Below, in pieces: positions 1 through 10,986 of a stretch of DNA of 64,000 nt. Position numbers and translations under genes: made by a program. The stretch lies in assembly GCA_013400155.1 (NCBI GenBank), contig VXBM01000231.1, forward strand, positions 97,888-161,887. The letters are read 5' to 3'. The notes under the pieces were generated by a model. It had not been told where the DNA came from, ran no database searches, and was given only the letters and a program-made list of their open reading frames with translations. How positions within the stretch are numbered: the first letter of the stretch is position 1; every line of letters begins with the position of its first letter. The stretch is from Helopsaltes ochotensis (taxonomy: Eukaryota; Chordata; Aves; Passeriformes; Locustellidae).

Positions 1-516
1 CTTGTCAGGGATGATGGTAGAGGTGCTGGGAGGAGAGGAGATGAACAAGAACGGTGGCAGTGTATGGTAACAGCATCATCTGATGAGAGTGCTGGAATGG
101 CTGTGGTCCAGAACAACTGAAATCATCCGTGAAGCGTGATCAGAAATGGTTTGCACTATTCATGAGCTGTCCATTCCTCATGTGCAGTGCTGTCCCTGCC
201 ACATCAGTTTTGCAACAGTTGAAGAAAAAAAGCAAACAAAACCCAGCCATTCATGATGATCAGGGAAGGAATGTGAGACCCAGAATTCCCACAGGGATCT
301 CTCTGCCACATCCATGCCCCAGCAACATGCAACATTGGGACTTTCCAAGTCACATCTTGCATCTCCTTGCTGGCGCCTTTTGCATCACAATGCCCAAAGT
401 GTTGCACAGTAGATGTCAGAAAAGAGAGTGGTGGGAGAGTTTGCTCCATTTCCAAACTCATTGCCTTAAGTCTGATAGAAAATCTAAGCTGGTCTGGTGG
501 CCAAGGAGTGCCCAGG
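1..516. other. Intergenic, nothing recognised
   Basis: Mixed sequence without convincing exons. Overlapping frames on both strands (for example 129-560) share no protein-like features. Confidence 0.6.
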
Positions 517-815
517 TGTGGACTGCTCAGCACACAAGAACTAAGCAGAACACTCGGTGAGGAAAAGGATCAAAAAGAGGGCTTGACTTTATTCTCTCCT
601 TCTTATATACAGCTCAGACCCATGCTAGGGATTGGATGAGAGTGTAGTCACCTCTCCAACTCCACTGGCCCAACTGACAGTCAATCAAGTGTTTTTCCAT
701 CCGAGTGTACATGATATTTACCAAATACATTTCCCAAACAAACACTATCTACAGATAACACCAGTGTGGGAAAAGGCAAAGCACTGCCTAACATTGAGAA
801 GACTCCATTCTAACA
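517..815 (-). mobile_element. Degenerate solo-LTR-like element, copy 1
   Basis: About 300 bp, strongly similar to an inverted copy at 15217-15509. Read on the minus strand it has LTR architecture in order: CCAAT motif, TATATAAG (609-602), AATAAA (593-588) and a short R/U5-like end. Frames within the two copies translate alike only because the DNA is repeated; they are not genes. The edges are approximate, the family is unassigned, and no internal retroviral sequence adjoins. Confidence 0.65.
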
Positions 816-3800
816 ACTTGCAGGTTTTAGACTGAACTATACAGGCTGTTTGTGTCTGATTTCTCCCAGCCATTGTTAAGGAGACTTGAGATTGCTAAAA
901 GTTCTCTTGCCAATGCTTTCTTGTAATGAGGGATAAGTTAAAGCAAACAAACTCAAAGTGAAGCAAACACAATTCAACTGTGTGGAGGAAAGCCAATAAA
1001 AATAGTGCCTATGTCCTTATTTTTGGCTTGATGTGGGCTGACCTATTGGACACACATTGTGATGCCAGCTGGACCAGGACACGATGATATATGTGTGTAG
1101 TGCTCTGCCAGAGACACCGGACAGCTCTGCTTGTGCTAAGAAAGGTGGCTTGGCTGGGGACCAAAATGGGCTCTTCCCCACAGATATGGCCTCTTCCCCA
1201 CAGAGATACAGGCTAGAGAACATGTTGGACAGGAAAGGAAAGTGAGAGAGCAAGAAAACATGAGACCAAGGGCTGAGAGGGCATGTGCATTCCTGGGCTG
1301 ATGAAATTGCCATCTGTCTTGGTTCTCTGCAGGGTAAACACTGCGCCCACGATGCCAAGGAGGCTGAGGACAGCAATTGCTCAGCTGCTGGTCTGAGGGA
1401 TGTTCAGCTGCCATGGATTCCCTGTGCACCTCTTGAGCTCTGTTTGTCGATCATGATCTCTAGGCAGCTCTTGGGAGGAGTTTTTAGCCAAATGTGCAAA
1501 TGCCACCTGGGCTCTGACCGCAGAGTTTTCCTCCCCTTCACAGCTGCACAGCCACATTGGTGATTTCAAAAGTTCACACCGCTGATGAATTATCTGTTTC
1601 CTGCATGTGATAAATGTGAGAGCTCCTGCTTTCCAGAGCTACCAGGCCCCCTCTGGGATCAACACTGTGTCCCTGACACCGGCTTCAAGAGGCAGCTTGG
1701 TGCTCACTTCTTGCAGTGAGCCGCAGACCTCAACAGGGCACTATCCAAGCTCCCCATGACCAGCTCTCCACACTGCACAAACACAGTTCATTCCTCAGTT
1801 TCCTTTCCTTCTTGACTTAGGTGGGTTGTTGTCAGAGGTAAGCAAGGTAGAAACATCCGTCAGGACCCCATGGGGATGGAGGCTGCTGGTGTCCATGATC
1901 TCCAGTCCATCAGCTGATCCTGTGCCAGCAGGAACAATGCCCACTGGGAGTGGTTCTCCTTGGAACCCCAGCAGACACAGCTCAGCATATTTCTGGCTTG
2001 GAGTAAGTCAGGGACGTTTCTGCCTCAGCATTGTGCAGTGCATGTGAACACTTTCTGGTTCTGTGGTCATCTCCTTCCTGCTCCCCCCTCAACTGATCTT
2101 CATAATGTGCAGCATTTAGACAGTTTGGTCTGGCTATCAGAGGTGGTAAGGGATGCTTGATGACCTTCATTAGTGGCATTATTTTAATTCAACTGCATGA
2201 AGGACAGATGGGAGAGCAGGCCTATGCTGAGAAGCACATGCCTCTGCTTTAAAGAAAATGCTTTGATCTGGGTAGGTGGCAGCTAAAATCAGGGTTAGGA
2301 AAGAGCTCTGGCCAAGCAGCTCAACAAGGGCCTCTGTTTTCTGGATGCTGTGACTGAAGGCAGGGCTGAGTTTAGGACAAACTGCTGTTTGTGGGACTGA
2401 TCACTTACAGACTGGTGAAGGTGTATCTGCAGGGCTGTGGTTCCTGTGGCAAAGGGGCAGTGGAGGGCAGAGTAGGGCACTCCTTGCTCCATGTTCTCCT
2501 GCTATGTAGCTCAGATTTGGCTTGTCACACACTGTCACCTGAATCATCATCCTCAACAGAATTCTGGCCTCAGACGGACTTCAGTGTGCAGCACAGCTGT
2601 GGCTGCCAGCACTGAAGCTTTGCAGGCTGATGAAAAAATTCTTTCTGGAAAAAGAAACCTCTGCCTCACATTGGGGATACACCACACCTTTTCTTGCTGT
2701 GTTTGGTACTATATAGAGGGACGGAAATAACCCATTCTCCACTTGTGTTTTTCCAAGAGAGATGAAAATGCATTAAAGAGAACAGAAACACAGGAGAGTC
2801 AGATGGTCTGATCTTGACAACATATCATCTGTCACTGACGGGGCTCATGTGAACTCTGGCAGCCGTTGCCTTCCCTATGGTTCAAGGGAAAATGAATATA
2901 TGCTTCCAGCTGATTGCATCACTGCCAAATATAGACCCACACGTCCTAGGCTGGTCATCATCTGACCTTGAAGACTCTGTCTCCCTGGATTTCACTCACA
3001 GTTCTGATGTCCCTCCTGTGGCTCTGCCTGTGTCCAGACACTTGCTCCCAGCTCATGCTGTGTACTGGAGACCCACACCCAGGCCCCCAGGAGATAACTT
3101 TGCTGACCTCATGCATCATGCCCTTGGCTAGGAGTATCTGGGGGAGCTGGGCCACTGTGTTACAGTGCTTCATCCCCTGAGTGTAGTTTTGTTGTGTCTT
3201 TGGAGATGGAATGCCATAGTCTGTTTGGGATAACCCATTGCTACCCAGTCACCTCAGGTGAAAGTCAGAGCACAAGTACAGCCAGGTGATCATAATCTGT
3301 TCTTGCACCTCAGAATTTGTAATGGTTTCACATTTGCCAAATCCTGTTTGCTAAATTTAGTGTAGTGGTTTAAATGTTTTTTTGTGGGACTTGACCAGGA
3401 GAAAATCAATGAGGAGAAAATAATGGCTTGTACTCATGAGAGACGGAAATGAAGGCACAAAAGGCTTGCCAGAGTCACAACCTGCACGAATGCTCCACCA
3501 GAGAGGCTTTCTGCATCTTCCTGCTCCTGTGTTGTGGTTTGTGCCCATCAGGAACCTCTGACAGAGGCAGTATTTGAAGAGCTTTGCTCAGAAACCAGCT
3601 CTGGGTTCTCTTCCTGGTGCTGGTGCTAGGTTACCCTTCCCTTCCACAGCACAGCCATCCTCCTCTGACATCCTCCCAGGATATCCAGACATGTATCACA
3701 TTTCTCCTGGGAACTCTTCCTGTTCCCTCCTTATCAAGGAGATGGACAACCACTTGATTGCAGCACTGGTTGTTTCCTATCTTACACATGTGGGCAGATT

Positions 3801-5611
3801 TCCCTCCTGCAGCAGCTGTCTGACAAACAGCTCTGCTGCTAGGAGAGGTGACATTGCCCCTGGCCCTGGTGACTTCTCAGCCTGTCCTAAAGAAGAACAC
3901 CTCTTGCCTGCAGACCTCACAGGCTGCCCCGCTGACACACAGGTGAAACACCTGAAAAACCAACTACATAGCTCATCACTGACTCAAGAGAGCAGCCACC
4001 TCAGACTCTGAGTGATTGACATCCACCTTGTCCTTTTGGGCATATATTTGTACAGCTAAAGCTTCAGAATGCAGAGAATTCAGAATTTCAGGCCTGCCCT
4101 TTTGACAATCCTGAATACTGGAAGTAGCAATAGTAGGGATTGTAAGATGATAGCATGTTTTCTGGTTTTTGAGTAATTTTTTACATTAGGCAGGAGCTGC
4201 ACGTCAGGAACACTGATGTTCTTGATGACTTATGGACCTGGACAGGACAGAAAAGTCTTCTGCATGTTGTCTGCATTTCTGTCATAATACGTTAAAGCTC
4301 TTACAACCCTGTGAGCTCTTATGGCCTGAATTTTCTGATATTTTCCTTGCAGAAATAATATGACCAAAACTCATGCTGGGACTCCTCTAAGCCCATGCTG
4401 TGGCAGAGCATGGGAAGAGAAAGGGGATTTCACACATCAGCACAACCATCTCTTGGGTCCCAGACTTCAGAGTTTGAGTTGCCAAACCAAATACCCTGAT
4501 TTGCCTGATTTTTGTGGATGAAAAGTGTTGAATTTCCAGAAAACCGTACTTTGAAGGGCTGAGACTGGGCAAAAGGCTTGATACGGAGTGTCTGTAAGAA
4601 AAACAGTTGTTATGGCAGTAGCATCTGTGTGGGGGCACTGTGTGCATGTGTGATGCATAAGCCTTTGGCTAAGAAATTATCTATGTATTCATCACAACTC
4701 CAGTTATCTGCTCTCAAAAGCCTATAGATTGTATTGCCTCCATTTCTGCCTGGAAAGCACCCCTATGGAGGATATTTCTGTGTATAGAGAGGTAAACAGA
4801 TTGCAGAAATCTGCTATGTGTTGATTCTCTTCATGATAATTTGCACATTAACATGGAAGCATTGCTCATGTACTACTGAAATCAGGAATTTGCTTTTCAA
4901 TTCAAGCTGTATTGAAATGTATGAAAATGGGCAATTTATAATTTTGAATAATAAGCTGAAGCTTGCAGGATAGAGTTGTTCATGTGAGATAGAAAATTAC
5001 ACTGGAAAAAATAACATATCTGGATAGATGCAGTGTTATTTTGTACAGAAATAGGCTTTTATACAATGATAATGTTACATGGAGAGATGGGGTTCTGCCT
5101 TTGATCTACAGGGAACATTGAGGGGAGGGTTTTGAGGTAGGTCGAAGGAAGGTAGAACTTTTCCTTTTCTTAAGTGTGGTTTCCACCCAAGAAAAGTTGG
5201 CTGAAGAGGTTGTTCTGGACAATGCATGAATCTGGTCTTTCTTCAAAAGCTGCTATTGATTTCATGCTGTACGTGCTGATCTGACAAAATATTCCCCAAG
5301 TAAACGCAATCTGAGCCCTCTGAGAGAAGCTTCGTAGAGAAATCAAATCAAACAAAAATGGGAGCTTGGGCAGTTCATGCATTCCACAGTAATACTTTAG
5401 TCTTGGTGATATTTTTAATGGATCTGAATGGGATGCTGAGCTGGATAGTTAAACAAAGACCTACAGAAGATTTTTGAACAAGGCCAGAGGCATGGCAGAT
5501 ACTTGAAGGCTGCTCTCCCACCTTCTGCCGCCTCCTGTGTTTCCCTCACTGACATGCGGTTAAGGTCATCTGGATTACTACTCATGCTGAGTTTTGTTGC
5601 CAGCTCCAGGA

Positions 5612-6196
5612 CTAACCTGAGGCTCTTACCTGTGATATCTTTGCAAGCTGCCAAGGCTGCTCCAGCAACAGGTCTAGCTCATACATCATGTGCAAGAGTT
5701 TCCTCCCCTTTTTCACTAACTCTTTTCTAGGAAATCTTAGGAGGGGTCTTTTTCTGTCCTGGAGGAGGGACACAATGCTGCTCAGAGATGCTTTCTGCAA
5801 ACCAACCATGTCCAGGCAGGACAGCAATGATACCTCTGAATGCAGTGTGACCTTTTCAGATGACATTCCTTCACACCCACTTGCCTCAAGGCTGCTGTGG
5901 TCCCGGAGTGTCTGCACAAGCTTGTCACAAGCTGGTGGCTGCCAGGATCCTGCTGGGCTGAATGCCTCTCTTGGGGCATTGGAAATACCTCTGGCACTCC
6001 CCACATGTTGAACAGGGGGAGTGGGTAGCTTCAGCCAAGGTTTTTGTTTCTGTATAGCCCCATGCAGATTGGGAAGGGGCTGTGTCACAATGAGTGAAGT
6101 TGGGGATGGAACCTTGTTGGCTGAGACAGAGGGGCCTGCTGGGCAGCAGCATGAAGATGACAGTCCCTGTCCCACTGCTCTGATGGTTTTCATCAT
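5612..6196 (-). other. Unassigned 194-codon open frame with a donor-like end
   Basis: The frame is open from MMKTIRAVGQG. Its second half looks more protein-like than its first: it contains CDKLVQTLRDHSSLEAS and KGRKLLHMMYELDLLLEQPW and is followed by a consensus GTAAGA donor after KISQ. I recognise no family and found no clear companion exons; the frame to the left (5654-5415) does not resemble a known protein either. A frame this long can arise by chance in 64 kb. It could be a lone exon of an uncharacterised gene downstream of TNFAIP2, or nothing. Confidence 0.2.
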
Positions 6197-7646
6197 TTCC
6201 TACAGCCTTGGTATGGAGTAAAGAGGGCTGCAATGAAACCAAAGAGCAGAAACAGCCCTCTGCTAACTAGGACATAGCACTGTTAACTTTATCATACTAT
6301 TCTCTCAAAATTGTGCACTTGGTTGAGCTCTCAGCTACACTGCTCTTGCCAGTGGGACTTGAGGGTTGGCCTCATGCCTTTGGGATAGGGCTCAAAATCT
6401 CTTGAAGACTCCAGGACCAATATTGTTCTACCTAAGGGCTTGTTATAACCTCCTCCCATTTGAGAGGAGTACTTTTAAGAGCTCAGCTTTTCTGCTAAAT
6501 AGTAAGTTTTCCTCTTCTATTAATCCATTATGAGAGTTATTACAGCTCAAGTGCTCTGTCCTCTTTGGATTAAAACTACTTGGATAAATAGCACTGAATT
6601 CCTCGACCTCATATGATGCTTTTTCTGGGCACTGGTACATAATTTCCCCTGGTGTGTCCCATCTGCTGGAAGGTTGAGAGAATTGGGAGAACGTGGTCCC
6701 AGGGCCTCATTGGGTGGTGCTGGGAGATACCAGACTTGTGGAGAGGGGAAAGACGGAACTAAATACCTGAGGAAAAGACCCAGTGAAGAGATGAAAAATG
6801 TCTCTGTAGGGAAGCCTCCAAGCTGGTCAGCTCAAGAGGGGTTTTAAAAACTTGATTTCTAGAGGAGACATCCCCTGGGAGCAAGGAGAATTGGTGCCCA
6901 GCAGGTGTGAACATTAACTTCCTGGTAACCTTAAAAACTTCATACTGCTTTAAAAAAATACAGTTAACTTTTCCTCTGTAACATGCCCCTGAACCGCCTA
7001 ATGTGTGCATCTGCTTGATTACATTTCCTCTGGTTTCCACCTAGGAAGTGGGATTCACCTCTCTTCCTGTCACTTTGGACTCATTTCTTTGCTAGGATGG
7101 AAATCCATGTTTCCTACATTGATGAGTAATTCTTGAAATGCCCCGACATTAGCTGCCATCTCTATTATTGTGGCTACAGGAAAGCTATTTTGTGTTTCAG
7201 GGATATCAGTGTGGAGGTGTGGCCACATCCTCTTTTAAGTTATGCAGGAAGGCAGCAATTACTCTAGTGGGTTTCAATCTACAGCACGGGAAAGCATGAT
7301 TTTGCTAGAGCCACATTTAAGCTCACTTACCTCTAGCCCATTCCCACAACATCCTTCCTTCCTGGTGCTCCTGCCTGTTTGGTTCTCACTACCGGCTTTT
7401 AAACCAAGCAGGAGGCAAGTGATGGAGCAGCCAGTGAAACCATCCTGGGAGATGCAGGACTTGCAGCCTGTGTGCCCTGATTCTTGTTGGGAAGGAGGCT
7501 CTGCCGTCCACTCACTGCAGGTGTGCCTTTCTTCTGGGATGCTCCATGCATTGCCAGGCTTCAGGTCTCTTCCCTTTGGATGGGGCTTTCCAGGTTTTCT
7601 TCTAATAAAGTTCATACTAGCTATGCTAAATGCAGGATTTGAAGAT

Positions 7647-7675
7647 GGATGTGGCAACAAATTGTTGCCACATCC
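7647..7675. repeat. Perfect 14-bp inverted repeat with 1-nt centre
   Basis: GGATGTGGCAACAA is followed after one A by its exact reverse complement. It lies in otherwise featureless intergenic DNA. Confidence 0.95.
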
Positions 7676-9514
7676 TCAGTAAAGACCTAATTGCACATGC
7701 AATTCCTGCTTTACAGCAATTATTAGGTGAGGAATGGGTCACCCAGGCATGTCACTGAAGCCAGGACTGTCCACCTGGAAAAGCCCACCTACCAAACCAC
7801 TTCGCTCTGGTGCATCTCTCTCTTAAAATCAGCACATCAGTAAATCCTGTGGCCTTTAGTGCACAGGATTTAGTGCTGCCATTTCTCTGTGGATTTTAGA
7901 GAGGATCCAGGCTCAAAGGGAAGGAATTTCTGGCATTCTGGCTTCTTAACCCTTCATTTCCAGGTCAGCACTTCCCAAAGTTTCTCAGCAGGCTCTAACA
8001 AAACATTCCTGCTTTTTCTTTTTTTTTTTCCATCACGCAGTTGAGGACAGTCCGTGAGCTCTCTGGAGGTTTGAGCTTCCCCTGCAGAAGGACAGAGGTT
8101 CCCCAGGTGTCCCTGGGGACTCAGCACACCACAGGTTGCTCCTGCAGGAGCAGAGGAGGTAGTAACGCCTCAGACTGCCCCCTGCTATGCTGTGGTTTGT
8201 GTCCTTGTGCCTTTTACACTTCAAATTGCAAGTCTCCTGTCAAATGATGGAAGTGCCAGGTGGGATGGATGGGTAGGGAGCCAGGAGCGTGTGTGAGCAT
8301 ATGACTGACCTCAGCCCGTGCCCAGTGTGGTGGCTCTTGTGTGCTGATGTGGTGGGGACACTGATGATGGCAAACAGGGAAAGCTGGTAATGCCACAGCC
8401 GCTGTGCTCAGGAACCAGCTTTCCTCACTGTTCTGTGAAATTGATCTTATTTTTTTAATCTTGGCTATCTGCACTGCCTCCAAGGAGGGGCAGGCATCAG
8501 CATCAGCTGATGTTGCATGATAAAGAAAATCGAGCCCCACTGACCTCAGAAAACTTTATTTACTTAGTTTTTAGAAGTGCTGTTTATCCTATTGAACTAA
8601 TACTGTTATCAGAAGACATTTGTGCAACCTCCTGAAACTACCTGGCTATGTGTAATATGCCACCTATAAATAAATGCCATTGTAAATGTCGAGTCATACG
8701 GGAAGACAAATAAATTAGTTTCCTGGGCTCATTAGAGATGAAAGCTGGGGTTTTATAGCAGGATGAGGAGAATTGCACAATGCACTTCCATATGGCTTAT
8801 GAAATGTGTATGAAAACCGTTTTCTCCTACCCATGCTAATTATGATATATAAATAGATACTGTTTCCCTTTGGGTACTTACTTAGCTGGATTTTTTTTTT
8901 TTAAACATCGCTGCAATCACTTGTATGATGCATTTCTGTAGGACTTTAACAGATCTCTAAATCAAAATACGTATTTTTATAGCAATGAAATGACCTTTCA
9001 CTAATTGGGAAAGAAAATGTTACCCAATAGGTGACAGTTGTCATGAGTGCTCAGCACAGTCAGGAATCATTTTGGCATTTGGCTTTAAACTGTAGCTGAG
9101 ATAAGTGTTTAAATAATGATTTTTTAACCCATGTGTCTATATGAGTTTTGTGTGAGTGTGCTTAAGGAAGGAGAGGCTGATTTGTGCTGCCTGTGGCCAG
9201 GCAGCAGATTAAAACCAAAGCACTGTTTTTAACTCGGTGCACAATTTTGCCACAGGACCTGTTGGCAGAAGACTCCTGTGAGCATGTGCCACTGGCCACT
9301 GCTAGTGAGCAGCCCACTGTGCTCAGTGAAGGTCTCACAGGGGCAGCAGCAATGCTTTTCCAGCCTGCCTATAGTTCAGCAAGACCTCTACTTAGAACCA
9401 GTGGGTGATGTTCATCAGAGCAGGCTGGGAGAAAAGGCCCTTTGAAGGAGGACATAGATGTGACAACACAGTAAACAACAGCCAGAGACAGAATAAATGA
9501 GTGACTTTTTTAGC

Positions 9515-10844
9515 ATATTTGAATACTGTTTATTATAAACATTGCAAATTAGTATCTCTAACTGAGAAAAAATAAAATTGGGTGCAAAAATACACCAGTG
9601 ATATACTGCATATACATATAAATAGGTTATGTAGTTTGCACAGTCATCAGGCATCTTCCTTCCGGACTAACTTTCCAGAGACTGATACAAAAGTTCAAAC
9701 AGAAGAAAACAGAAGGGAAAGGTCTCCAAATATACAGTGCGGTTTTGGGAAGTGATTAGGTTCCCAAAAAAACTGGGCTGTAAGAAACAAAACACAGTTT
9801 CACAAGAGACCCATTTGTGTTTTCACATCGTATCTACCTCACAGCAAGAGGGGGAAAGAGTGAGCAAGAGAATGGTGACACGTACCATTCTCTGGTGGAA
9901 GGGGAGGAAACTCTTAAAGGGTGTTCAGTATGTATTGGTGGCTTTTGAGACCAGTTCCACACCTTATTCAGAGCCCGTGTTGTTAATGGGGTCTGGAAAA
10001 GTCCTCTCCTTGATAAGGAGGACTTCAGTAATATCCAAAGTGCTTACTAGATGGTGGCTTAGCCCACACAATCCATTGCAAGAGGCAGCTTGCTCCCAGC
10101 CTCTGCTAGCAGGAGTCCCTCTGTGCAGATGCACTGGATGAAGTCACTGCAGAGGGGCTGGCTGCCAGGGGCCCAGGTGCTCTCACCTCACAGAGGTGAA
10201 GGAAGCACATGCTCTGCAGGGCCAGTTCTCCACTGGAAACCCCAAGGCCCTGGGCAGTGCTGCTGCCCTGGCTCAGAGCAGTTGCTCCAAGCGGGCTGGC
10301 AGGAGCCCTGCCATGGCTGAGCTGCAGCTCCTCCTCACCACAAACCTCATGCCTTTCCCACCAGCCTAAAACAGCTGCCCTGCCTGGCTCCGAGGAAGGT
10401 AGATGGATTACATGGGACTTTTCCAACATCTCTTCATTTTGGTTCCAGATTTTGTTTCCCTTGATTTCCTTAGAAGACAAAAAGCTACACAGGTGGTGCC
10501 TGCTTGGTCTGTGATGTGGCCTTTGTGGCACCCTGAGAGGTAGATGGAGTTCAGAGCACCAGGGCAGTGTCCAGGCAGAGAATGTGGTGGCACCAAGGAG
10601 ATCTCAGGGGGAATCCACGACTGGTGTGAGGAGCAGCCCTGGTCCGTGTGTCCATGGGCGCACCCTGCACCCAGCCCCACATGGAGGACGATGACTCCCA
10701 CAGAGATGCTGAGCACCAGACTGGGACAAAGCACTTTCCATAGGTAAAGGCGGCAGTGTGTGCTGTGCATCGCTCCAGAGGACAGTCTCCATCCCCAGCT
10801 CACCCCACAGGCCAGCACAGGGCGGTGCCAAGGCGTGCCTTGGT
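9515..10844 (-). other. TNFAIP2: Probable TNFAIP2 3' UTR
   Basis: About 1.3 kb runs from the stop codon to a canonical poly(A) signal. The proximal part is GC-rich; the last 200 nt are AT-rich and include UAUUUAU-type motifs (near 9617 and 9493), as expected in an inducible transcript. The end point is inferred only from the poly(A) signal. Several 130-140 codon frames crossing it overlap one another on both strands and look like chance. Confidence 0.55.
9529..9534 (-). terminator. TNFAIP2: Candidate TNFAIP2 polyadenylation signal AATAAA
   Basis: AATAAA is read on the minus strand, followed 40-60 nt later by a T/GT-rich stretch. It is the first canonical signal I noticed downstream of the TAG in the 3' UTR. 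Confidence 0.5.
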
Positions 10845-10986
10845 CTAGGACACGTTTATGTTGGAGAAGAGCGGGGCCCTGGGCTGTGTGGATGCTGTGC
10901 TGTCCGCCAAGTAGCCCAGGATACTTTTGAGTTCACTGCGTGACAGATTGGCTTTGATGTGCAGGAACGCTTCCAGGTGCCTTTTG
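10845..10986 (-). CDS. TNFAIP2: TNFAIP2 terminal coding exon 11 (residues 643-689)
   Basis: The acceptor CTTTTCCACAG precedes CAAAAGGCACC. The exon reads KRHLEAFLHIKANLSRSELK and ends PRAPLFSNINVS followed by TAG. The short hydrophobic LFSxIxV ending suits the TNFAIP2 C-terminus; the upstream gene ends differently, in LFAEIDVP plus an extra tail. Confidence 0.92.

Larger units (their letters stand above)
816..9514. other. Intergenic region downstream of TNFAIP2
   Basis: Contains the unassigned frame at 5.6-6.2 kb, the palindrome at 7.65 kb, a 20-bp tandem duplication of a CTCTTCCCCACAGA motif near 1.17-1.21 kb, and an AT-rich, CpG-poor interval at about 8.55-9.15 kb. No gene is supported. 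Frames at 3574-4011 and 7242-7682 look like chance. Confidence 0.55.

Noticed and set aside
632..835. A 67-codon frame whose translation nearly repeats at 15394-15209, suggesting a conserved small protein
   Set aside because: The similarity comes from two copies of the same LTR; TATA and poly(A) elements lie in the same unit.
3574..4011. 145-codon plus-strand frame
   Set aside because: Ser/Pro-rich without motifs or flanking exon signals; expected by chance in a window this size.
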